5,820 nt of DNA, from contig CALBKR010000003.1 of NCBI GenBank assembly GCA_937896105.1, positions 1 to 5,820 on the forward strand, written 5' to 3'. The stretch is from an uncultured Bacteroidales bacterium. Its GTDB lineage: Bacteria; Bacteroidota; Bacteroidia; Bacteroidales; Bacteroidaceae. The position numbers were made by a program, and so were the translations under genes. The notes under the pieces were generated by a model. It was not told the DNA's origin, searched no databases, and saw only the letters and a list, made by a program, of their open reading frames with translations. Positions 1 through 5,679 of the stretch are shown here, piece after piece (within the stretch, counting starts at the first letter, position 1; every line of letters begins with the position of its first letter).

Positions 1-775
1 CGAGGTATGGTACTCCGCGCCAGTAGCCGCTATTGTGCTGAGAACGACGACCTTCGCGCGCAAAATTCGATATCTCGTAGTGGCGGTATCCGACCCTCTT
101 CATCGTCTCAATGAGCATTTGGAACTGCCTGATGTTCTCCTCTTCGCTGAGTTCCTCGAAATCGCCTCGTTGCAGGGAGTGGTAGAGTGGGGTGCCTTCT
201 TCGTATGTAAGGTTGTAGGCCGATAGATGTTCGGGGGTCAGTGCTATGGCACAGTCGAGGTCGTGCTGCCAGCTTTCTGCGGTTGAACCCGGAAGGGCAA
301 ATATAAGGTCAATGCTTATGTTGTTGTATCCGGCTGCACGGGCATTGGCAACGGCTTGTCGTGCCTTCGCGGCTGTGTGACGGCGCCCCAGATGTTTAAG
401 CTGGGTGTCGTCAAATGTCTGAATACCCATACTTATCCTGTTGAACGGCAACCTTTTCAGTTGCGAAAGAAAATCGTCCGTCAGGTCATCGGGGTTGCAC
501 TCAATGGTAATCTCGGCACTCTCCGATATGCGGTAGTTGGCATAGATGGTGTCACAAATCCTTTGCAGTTGGCTCATTGAGAGAGTCGAGGGGGTGCCGC
601 CGCCAAGGTATATGGTGCCTATGACCTCTCCGCCTGCATAATCCTTGCGTGTTACAAGCTCCTTGCACAGTGCATCGACATACTGCTCCTTTATATTATA
701 TAAGGTAGTGGAGTAGAAGGCGCAGTATGTGCAACGCTGTTTGCAAAAGGGAATATGTATGTATAATCCTGCCAT
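1..775 (-). CDS. hemW: HemW, radical-SAM heme chaperone (formerly 'coproporphyrinogen III oxidase-like'), N-terminal 258 residues; 3' end beyond window
   Basis: The reverse strand reads open from ATG at 775-773 to the window edge (258 codons plus one base). The frame begins MAGLYIHIPFCKQRCTYCAF. Cys11, Cys15 and Cys18 form the CX3CX2C radical-SAM cluster motif. Phe20 stands where HemN, the true anaerobic oxidase, has a fourth cysteine, which favours HemW. Further family signatures in order are YLGGGTPS (56-63, SAM binding), ECNPDDL (92-98), RISMGIQTFDD (113-123), DLIFALPG (156-163) and YEISNFAR (233-240), then HNSGYWRGVPYL at the truncated end. HemW proteins are cytosolic, bind heme and a 4Fe-4S cluster, and are thought to deliver heme to target proteins. 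The family is usually about 375-380 residues, so roughly a third, including the C-terminal region, is missing. The gene is divergent from fusA2. The start is fixed by the conserved N-terminus and a promoter box 20 bp upstream. Family assignment is firm; substrate is not visible. Confidence 0.95.
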   Translation of the reverse strand, partial: MAGLYIHIPFCKQRCTYCAFYSTTLYNIKEQYVDALCKELVTRKDYAGGEVIGTIYLGGGTPSTLSMSQLQRICDTIYANYRISESAEITIECNPDDLTDDFLSQLKRLPFNRISMGIQTFDDTQLKHLGRRHTAAKARQAVANARAAGYNNISIDLIFALPGSTAESWQHDLDCAIALTPEHLSAYNLTYEEGTPLYHSLQRGDFEELSEEENIRQFQMLIETMKRVGYRHYEISNFAREGRRSQHNSGYWRGVPYL

Positions 776-794
776 TTTTGCTTCAATTATAGGG

Positions 795-802
795 CAAAGA
801 TA
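795..802 (-). promoter_or_regulatory. Bacteroidetes-type promoter of hemW (-7 box)
   Basis: Read on the minus strand, 802-795 is TATCTTTG, a perfect match to the Bacteroidetes -7 consensus TAnnTTTG. Twenty bases further upstream (826-823) is TTTC, one mismatch from the -33 box TTTG. The expected transcript start near 788-791 would give a short leader of about 15 nt before the hemW ATG. The -33 region overlaps a symmetric A/T tract (T5A5T5, 805-819), which may bend the DNA. This is inferred from consensus matching only. Confidence 0.6.
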
Positions 803-814
803 GCTTTTTAAAAA

Positions 815-845
815 TTTTTAGTGAAAAACATAGCTGTTGTATTTG
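815..845 (+). promoter_or_regulatory. Candidate fusA2 promoter (weak)
   Basis: On the plus strand TGTATTTG at 838-845 matches the Bacteroidetes -7 consensus TAnnTTTG at all but the second base. TTTT at 815-818 lies 19 bases before it, in the place of the -33 TTTG box. A run of nine T follows at 847-855. If used, it would give fusA2 a leader of about 150 nt containing the small ORF at 921-998. No better -7/-33 pair was found between 776 and 999. No clear CRP-like palindrome was recognised, although fusA2 in Bacteroides is reported to be under a CRP-family starvation regulator, so an activator-dependent promoter with poor boxes is plausible. Confidence 0.3.
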
Positions 846-920
846 CTTTTTTTTTGAAAAATGCCTACATTGCCACGTAATTTAAACAATCAACTAACCA
901 TAGGGGTTGTTCGGGCTACG

Positions 921-998
921 ATGATGAATAAAAGGCATCTTTTAGGAGTGATAATTGTTTGTTTCAGGCCCTGCTTCTCCAGTAAAAAACAAAAATAG
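921..998 (+). other. Possible 25-codon leader ORF abutting fusA2
   Basis: A small open frame starts with two consecutive ATG codons (921, 924) and ends with TAG at 996-998, a single base before the fusA2 ATG at 1000. The predicted peptide is basic with a short hydrophobic centre (starts MMNKRHLLGVIIV, ends SSKKQK). An AGGGG at 902-906 is too far upstream (14 bases) to be a convincing ribosome site. The close stop-to-start geometry would allow translational coupling or a leader-peptide control. An ORF this short can occur by chance and I do not recognise the peptide. Confidence 0.2.
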
Positions 999-999
999 T

Positions 1000-3153
1000 A
1001 TGAAAACTTATCAAACCAACGAAATCAAGAACATTGCAATCGTAGGATGTTCCGGCTCTGGAAAAACCACTCTCACAGAGGCTATGCTCTATGAGGGTGG
1101 AATTATCAAACGTAGAGGTACAATTGAGGCTAAGAACACCGTTAGTGACTACTTCCCTGTAGAGCAGGAGTATGGCTATTCGGTGTTTTCGACTGTTTTC
1201 CAAATTGAGCAGGCCGGCAAGAAGCTGAACCTCATCGACTGTCCGGGTTCCGATGACTTTGCAGGCAGTATGGTCAGCGCAATGACTGTTGCCGATTTGG
1301 CAATGATGGTCATCAACGGTCAGTATGGCGTTGAGGTGGGCACTCAGAACTGCTACCGCTACATCAGCAAGATGAAGAAGCCGATGATGTTCGTGGTTAA
1401 CCAGGTTGATAATGATAAATGCGACTATGATACAATCATCGAGCAGTTGCAGTCTATTTATGGCTCAAAGGTTGTTCCTGTACAGTATCCGTTGAATGCC
1501 GGTCCCGGTTTCAGCACTATTATCGACGTTCTGCTTATGAAGAAACTCACCTATACAGGCGAGGGGCAGCCACCGCTCGTTGAGGATATCCCTGCAGGTG
1601 AACTCGAAAAGGCAAAGGCTCTTCATATGGAGCTTGTGGAGAAGGCTGCCGAGAATGAAGAGGGCTTGATGGACAAGTTCTTTGAGTCTGAGGAGTTGAC
1701 AACTGATGAAATCCGTATGGGTGCACGTTTGGGTCTCTCTACCGACAGTGTATATCCGGTTCTCTGCTGTTCGGCATCTACGGATGTAGCTGTAAGCCGT
1801 TTGCTCGAGTTCCTTGCAAATGTGGCTCCGGAGATTACCGATATGCCTCAACCGGTCAATGCTGATGGTGAGACTGTTCCTTATGACAGCACAGCTCCAA
1901 CATCTATCCTTTTCTACAAGACATCAGTAGAGCCGCACATCGGTGAGGTTAACTATTTCAAGGTTATGAGCGGTACATTGAAGGCCGGTGATGACTTGGT
2001 GAATGTTGACCGTGGTTCAAAGGAGCGTATCGCACAGCTCTACTGCAGTGCTGGTGCAAACCGTGTCGCTGTCGATGAGTTGAAGGCCGGTGACCTTGGT
2101 TGTACAGTTAAGCTGAAGGATATAAAGATAGGTAATACCTTGAACAGCAAAGATGCCAATAATAAGTTTGCGTTGGTAAAATATCCTGCATCGAAATATT
2201 CACGTGCCATCAAGCCTGTGAACGAGTCCGAAATCGAGAAGATGATGCAGGTGCTCAACCGTATGCACGAGGAGGATCCTACTTGGCGCATAGAGCAGTC
2301 CAAGGAGCTCCGCCAGACAATCGTTTATGGCCAGGGTGAGTTCCACTTGCGTACATTGAAGTGGCGTCTTGAGAATGTAGAGAAGATTCAGGTCAAGTAT
2401 GAGGAACCCAAGATTCCTTATCGCGAGACTATTACCAAGGCTGCGCGCGCCGATTACCGTCACAAGAAACAGTCGGGTGGTGCAGGCCAGTTCGGCGAGG
2501 TGCATCTAATTGTCGAGCCATACGAGGATGGCAAGCCATTGCAGGAGGTATATCGTTTCGGTGGTCAGGAGTTCAAGATTAATGCCAAGGCTACCGAGGA
2601 GGTTACACTCGAGTGGGGCGGCAAGTTGGTGTTTGTGAACAGTATTGTCGGTGGTAGCATCGATGCCCGTTTTATGCCTGCAATCCTCAAAGGTGTTATG
2701 GAGCGTATGGAGCGCGGTCCTCTTACCGGTTCTTATGCGCGTGATGTGCGTGTAATCGTTTACGATGGCAAGATGCACCCGGTAGATTCGAACGAGCTTT
2801 CATTTATGCTTGCAGGCCGCAACGCCTTCAGTGCTGCGTTCCGTGAGGCAGGTCCAAAGATTCTGGAGCCTGTATACGATGTAGAGGTGTTTGTTCCGTC
2901 CGATAAGATGGGTGATGTTATGAGTGATATCCAGGGACGCCGTGGTATGATTATGGGTATGGAGAGTGAGAACGGTTACGAGAAACTCTCTGCAAAGGTA
3001 CCTTTGAAAGAGATGGCATCCTACTCTACAACATTGAGTTCGCTGACCGGAGGTCGTGCTTCGTTCATAATGTCTCCATCGACATACGAACTTGTGCCGG
3101 GAGATGTACAGAACAAGCTTGTCGAGGAGCTCGCGGTCAAGGACGAAGAATAA
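1000..3153 (+). CDS. fusA2: EF-G2-type translation elongation factor G paralogue with degenerate GTPase motifs
   Basis: This 717-aa protein has the full five-domain EF-G layout and closely resembles the Bacteroides EF-G2 paralogue (about 718 aa, starting MKVYQTNEIKN). It acts on the ribosome in tRNA-mRNA translocation. The P-loop GCSGSGKT is intact (16-23). Switch I reads EQEYGYS (55-61) where housekeeping EF-G has EQERGIT. G3 reads DCPGSDDF (80-87), placing Ser84 where the catalytic His of DTPGH should be. G4 is NQVD (134-137) instead of NKxD. Domain II begins near 299, and domain III carries GQGEFHL (444-450). Domain IV has QSGGAGQFGEVHL (491-503) and keeps the tip histidine (His593, in KMHPVDSN). 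Domain V follows to GGRASFIM (684-691). In Bacteroides this paralogue is reported to translocate without GTP hydrolysis and to serve carbon starvation and gut colonisation. I chose ATG 1000 by homology; an in-frame TTG at 955 would add 15 residues. It has its own terminator. Confidence 0.95.
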   Translation: MKTYQTNEIKNIAIVGCSGSGKTTLTEAMLYEGGIIKRRGTIEAKNTVSDYFPVEQEYGYSVFSTVFQIEQAGKKLNLIDCPGSDDFAGSMVSAMTVADLAMMVINGQYGVEVGTQNCYRYISKMKKPMMFVVNQVDNDKCDYDTIIEQLQSIYGSKVVPVQYPLNAGPGFSTIIDVLLMKKLTYTGEGQPPLVEDIPAGELEKAKALHMELVEKAAENEEGLMDKFFESEELTTDEIRMGARLGLSTDSVYPVLCCSASTDVAVSRLLEFLANVAPEITDMPQPVNADGETVPYDSTAPTSILFYKTSVEPHIGEVNYFKVMSGTLKAGDDLVNVDRGSKERIAQLYCSAGANRVAVDELKAGDLGCTVKLKDIKIGNTLNSKDANNKFALVKYPASKYSRAIKPVNESEIEKMMQVLNRMHEEDPTWRIEQSKELRQTIVYGQGEFHLRTLKWRLENVEKIQVKYEEPKIPYRETITKAARADYRHKKQSGGAGQFGEVHLIVEPYEDGKPLQEVYRFGGQEFKINAKATEEVTLEWGGKLVFVNSIVGGSIDARFMPAILKGVMERMERGPLTGSYARDVRVIVYDGKMHPVDSNELSFMLAGRNAFSAAFREAGPKILEPVYDVEVFVPSDKMGDVMSDIQGRRGMIMGMESENGYEKLSAKVPLKEMASYSTTLSSLTGGRASFIMSPSTYELVPGDVQNKLVEELAVKDEE

Positions 3154-3173
3154 TTGATATAACTGTATTGATA

Positions 3174-3202
3174 GGGAGGGTGGTTTTCATCCTCCCTTTT
3201 TT
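3174..3202 (+). terminator. Intrinsic terminator of fusA2
   Basis: The GGGAGG at 3174-3179 pairs with CCTCCC at 3191-3196. The stem extends inward through 3180-3183/3187-3190 with two G-T wobbles, to 10 pairs around a 3-base loop. Six T follow at 3197-3202. It begins 20 bases after the fusA2 stop codon and should separate fusA2 transcription from rprX. Confidence 0.9.
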
Positions 3203-3351
3203 ATGTTAAATAGTGCTCTTGTTTCACAAATTATTGGGCAGTTGGTTCTAATTGATTGCTGAAATGATAATTATGAGTGTTTTTAGTGTTAATAAAATGA
3301 AAATGATTTCAAATAATGGATTTTTGTTAGCTCGCGTTAAAATGTACTGAT

Positions 3352-3359
3352 TATATTTG
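3352..3359 (+). promoter_or_regulatory. Candidate rprXY promoter (-7 box), four bases before the start codon
   Basis: TATATTTG at 3352-3359 matches the Bacteroidetes -7 consensus TAnnTTTG at every fixed base. The -33 element is poor: TTTG at 3323-3326 is 25 bases away against the usual 19-21, and TTAG at 3327-3330 has the right spacing but the wrong bases. The box ends only four bases before the rprX ATG, so transcription would start at or next to the start codon. The stretch between the fusA2 terminator and this box (3203-3351) is A/T-rich and contains no gene. It holds one short direct repeat, AGTGTT at 3276-3281 and 3285-3290. Confidence 0.5.
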
Positions 3360-3363
3360 TGGT

Positions 3364-4902
3364 ATGAAAAAGATGACTATTAGTACTATTGCCATTGTTA
3401 TGGGTGTCTGTTTTGTGGCCTTGCTATATCTGCAGGTTACATATATAGATACGCTTATCTCAATGCGTAAAGGGCAATTATATGAGGGGGCACAGCGGAG
3501 TCTGAACGAGGTTGCGCATAGGCTGGAAATGGATGAAATGCGCGAGTATCTTGCCCAGGATAGCCGCAACTATATGAGAAAAGGAAGTCTTGTGAGCGGC
3601 AATTCTATGGTGGTGAGCAGCTACACGACCTCGACATCTAATGGTGGGGTGGTCTCTACTATTACAGTGAATACGGCTGTGCCGGCAGGACATCAAATGG
3701 ATGAGGAACTCTTTATGAGGGATATAAGCAAGGCGCTCACGGTGGAAGAGGCGCAGCGTCTGCAGCACGATGTCCTTAAGATGAGAGCTAAATATCAGCG
3801 TGATGTCCTTGACGAGGTTCTCTTTCATATGCTTGACAATGCCGGCACAAAGCCTCTGCAAAGCAGGATTGATGATTTCTCTGTTCTTGAGGGGTATCTA
3901 AGGGACGAACTTGCCAATAATGGTATCGATATGCCTTTCAGTGTCAGAGTGCTCGACCATAACGGTCGTGACACGGTCTACAACACAATGGGCTCTTCTG
4001 AATGTGGCAGGCTGTTAAGTCAGCCGCTATTCGAGAATGACCAGCCTATGCGTGCATCAATGCTCGAGATTTGCTTCCCGAAATCGGGCTTGAACAAATT
4101 TATATATGGTTCGGTTAAATTTATGCTACCGTCACTTGTGTTCACATTTATTCTGTTAATAACATTCGTGTTCACACTTTATATGGCTGTAAGGCATAAG
4201 CGCATAACAAAAATGAAGAATGATTTCATCAATAATATGACGCACGAACTGAAGACACCGGTCTCGGCAATTTCGCTTGCGACACAAATGTTGCAGGATG
4301 ACTGTATCGAGAAAACACCCGAGACGACACAGCGCCTGTTGGGCGTGATAACGAGCGAGACAAAGCGCCTGCGTTTTCAGGTCGACAAGGTACTGCAGAT
4401 GTCCCTTTTCGATGCCAAGAATACTGCAGCCTTGAACATAAGGGAACTTGATGCCAATGACCTTATTGCAAATATTGTCAATACATTTATGGTGAAGGTT
4501 AACCAGTGCGGTGGCACGATAAAGACAAATCTGGAGGCGGTTGACCCATTTATAATGGTTGATGAGATGCATTTTACCAATGTAGTCTTCAATCTGATGG
4601 ACAACGCAGTGAAATACAGGCGGCAAGATGCTCCTATTGAGCTCGAGGTGCGTACCTGGAATGCCGGTGGCAAGTTTATGCTGTCTGTCAAGGATAATGG
4701 TATTGGTATAAAGAAGGAACATCTTAAAAATATTTTTGACAGGTTTTATAGAGTACACACCGGTAATGTCCACAATGTTAAGGGCTTTGGACTTGGCCTT
4801 GCCTATGTTAAGCAGATAGTGCAGGCTCATCGTGGAACTATACGCGCCGAGAGCGAACTGGGTGTGGGGACAACATTTGTAATTGTATTACCTTTAAAAT
4901 AA
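3364..4902 (+). CDS. rprX: RprX-type membrane sensor histidine kinase
   Basis: This 512-aa inner-membrane kinase senses an unknown extracytoplasmic signal and phosphorylates the regulator encoded next to it. A hydrophobic segment at about 5-27 is the first membrane helix, residues 28-252 should lie in the periplasm, and 253-276 is the second helix. The cytoplasmic part is a complete HisKA/HATPase_c kinase. It has an H box FINNMTHELKTP (288-299) with phosphoacceptor His294, an N box NVVFNLMDNAVKYR (406-419), a G1 box DNGIGI (444-449), an F box IFDRFYRV (457-464) and a G2 box GFGLGLAYVK (474-483). The catalytic half and TM2 strongly resemble Bacteroides fragilis RprX, while the sensor domain is more diverged and holds a Ser/Thr-rich stretch at 79-104. 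No known sensor fold such as PAS or Cache could be recognised by eye. The start is the first ATG; a second at 3373 would remove three residues. The stop codon lies six bases before rprY, so the pair is co-transcribed. Confidence 0.93.
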   Translation: MKKMTISTIAIVMGVCFVALLYLQVTYIDTLISMRKGQLYEGAQRSLNEVAHRLEMDEMREYLAQDSRNYMRKGSLVSGNSMVVSSYTTSTSNGGVVSTITVNTAVPAGHQMDEELFMRDISKALTVEEAQRLQHDVLKMRAKYQRDVLDEVLFHMLDNAGTKPLQSRIDDFSVLEGYLRDELANNGIDMPFSVRVLDHNGRDTVYNTMGSSECGRLLSQPLFENDQPMRASMLEICFPKSGLNKFIYGSVKFMLPSLVFTFILLITFVFTLYMAVRHKRITKMKNDFINNMTHELKTPVSAISLATQMLQDDCIEKTPETTQRLLGVITSETKRLRFQVDKVLQMSLFDAKNTAALNIRELDANDLIANIVNTFMVKVNQCGGTIKTNLEAVDPFIMVDEMHFTNVVFNLMDNAVKYRRQDAPIELEVRTWNAGGKFMLSVKDNGIGIKKEHLKNIFDRFYRVHTGNVHNVKGFGLGLAYVKQIVQAHRGTIRAESELGVGTTFVIVLPLK

Positions 4903-4908
4903 TTTGTT

Positions 4909-5610
4909 ATGGAAGAGAAAACAAGGATTCTATTATGCGAGGATGAGGAGTATTTGGGAATGCTTCAGCGTGATTACTTGCAGGCAAAGGGCTATTATGT
5001 TGAGCTGTATCCCGATGGCGATGCCGGTTATAAGGCTTTCCTGAAGGGCAAGTTCGATCTCTGCCTCCTTGATGTTATGATGCCTATTAAGGATGGCTTT
5101 ACCCTTGCTCAGGAGATTCGCGCCGTGAATGCCGATATTCCTATCATATTCCTTACACAAAAGACAATGAACGAGGATATCCTCGAGGGTTTCAAGCACG
5201 GAGCCGATGATTATATTACCAAGGATTCTACTATGGAGGTGCTAATGGCGCGTATCGAGACAATACTGCGTCGTGTACGCGGTAAGAAATATAAGGAGAA
5301 TGCCATGTATAAGATAGGCCGTTTCCAGTTCGATGCACGCAAACAGCTGCTCACCATTGACGACCAGCAGACAAAGCTGACAACCAAAGAGTCCGATCTC
5401 TTGAGCTTGCTATGTGCCCATAGAAACGAAATCCTGCAGCGTGAATATGCCCTCAAGACTGTCTGGACTGCCGATACCTATTTCACGGCTCGCAGTATGG
5501 ATGTATATATTACCAAGTTGCGTAAGCACCTGAAGGCTGATGAGAATATCGAAATCATCAATATTCATGGTAAGGGGTATAAACTGATAGCTCCTGATGT
5601 AGAAGCATAA
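4909..5610 (+). CDS. rprY: RprY-type OmpR/PhoB-family response regulator
   Basis: This 233-aa transcription regulator is the partner of RprX. The receiver domain (about 5-122) has the acidic pair Glu11-Asp12, phosphoacceptor Asp55 (LCLLDVMMP), switch Thr83 and conserved Lys105. A winged-helix DNA-binding domain follows (about 134-228), with recognition helix RSMDVYITKLRKHL (195-208) and wing IHGKGYKL (219-226). Start (MEEKTRILLCED), end and most of the sequence match the Bacteroides/Porphyromonas RprY family at its usual length. Two conserved spots are unusual. The residue after Thr83 is Gln, not the usual small Ala. The Lys-Pro-Phe motif with its cis-proline is Lys105-Asp106-Ser107. Phosphate chemistry should survive because Asp55, Thr83 and Lys105 are kept, but signal transmission to the output face may be altered. 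RprY in Bacteroidales has been linked to envelope or oxidative stress and respiration; targets here are not visible. The ATG is six bases after rprX, with no Shine-Dalgarno. Confidence 0.95.
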   Translation: MEEKTRILLCEDEEYLGMLQRDYLQAKGYYVELYPDGDAGYKAFLKGKFDLCLLDVMMPIKDGFTLAQEIRAVNADIPIIFLTQKTMNEDILEGFKHGADDYITKDSTMEVLMARIETILRRVRGKKYKENAMYKIGRFQFDARKQLLTIDDQQTKLTTKESDLLSLLCAHRNEILQREYALKTVWTADTYFTARSMDVYITKLRKHLKADENIEIINIHGKGYKLIAPDVEA

Positions 5611-5655
5611 GCAAACGAAAAAGCACCGATTTGAAATCGGTGCTTTTTTGTTTGC
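5611..5655. terminator. Long, apparently bidirectional terminator between rprY and the convergent gene
   Basis: The first base after the rprY stop codon begins a hairpin of about 20 pairs. GCAAAC (5611-5616) pairs with GTTTGC (5650-5655), G5617 with T5649 as a wobble, A5618-5622 with T5644-5648, and GCACCGAT (5623-5630) with ATCGGTGC (5636-5643), around the loop TTGAA. The GC-rich core is followed by six T on the plus strand and by five T on the minus strand. It should therefore stop both rprXY transcription and the gene arriving from the right. Confidence 0.92.
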
Positions 5656-5679
5656 CTGTATTTCGGTGGTTGTATTCTG

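Noticed and set aside
35..580. Plus-strand open frames (63 and 74 codons) at 35-226 and 356-580
   Set aside because: They lie opposite hemW, whose minus-strand frame carries all the radical-SAM motifs. Their translations show no recognisable pattern.
1..775. HemN, the oxygen-independent coproporphyrinogen III oxidase
   Set aside because: The fourth motif cysteine (CX3CX2CXC) is Phe20 here, and the N-terminus starts right at the YIHIPF strand without the HemN extension. Both fit HemW.
805..819. T5A5T5 tract as a terminator or repeat element
   Set aside because: It has no GC stem. It is better explained as A/T-rich promoter DNA between the divergent genes.
891..909. Small hairpin or riboswitch-like fold around CAAC...GTTG in the fusA2 leader
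   Set aside because: Only about four or five pairs form, with competing alternatives. No conserved riboswitch core was recognised.
4731..4738. TATTTTTG, a full match to the -7 consensus inside rprX, as a possible internal rprY promoter
   Set aside because: It encodes part of the conserved F box (IFDRF) and has no TTTG at the proper -33 distance. The six-base rprX-rprY gap already explains rprY expression.
4156..4830. A 224-codon minus-strand open frame across the kinase domain of rprX
   Set aside because: It is antisense to the H, N, G1, F and G2 boxes of RprX and only reflects codon bias. Its translation (many Cys, His and Ile) resembles no family I know.
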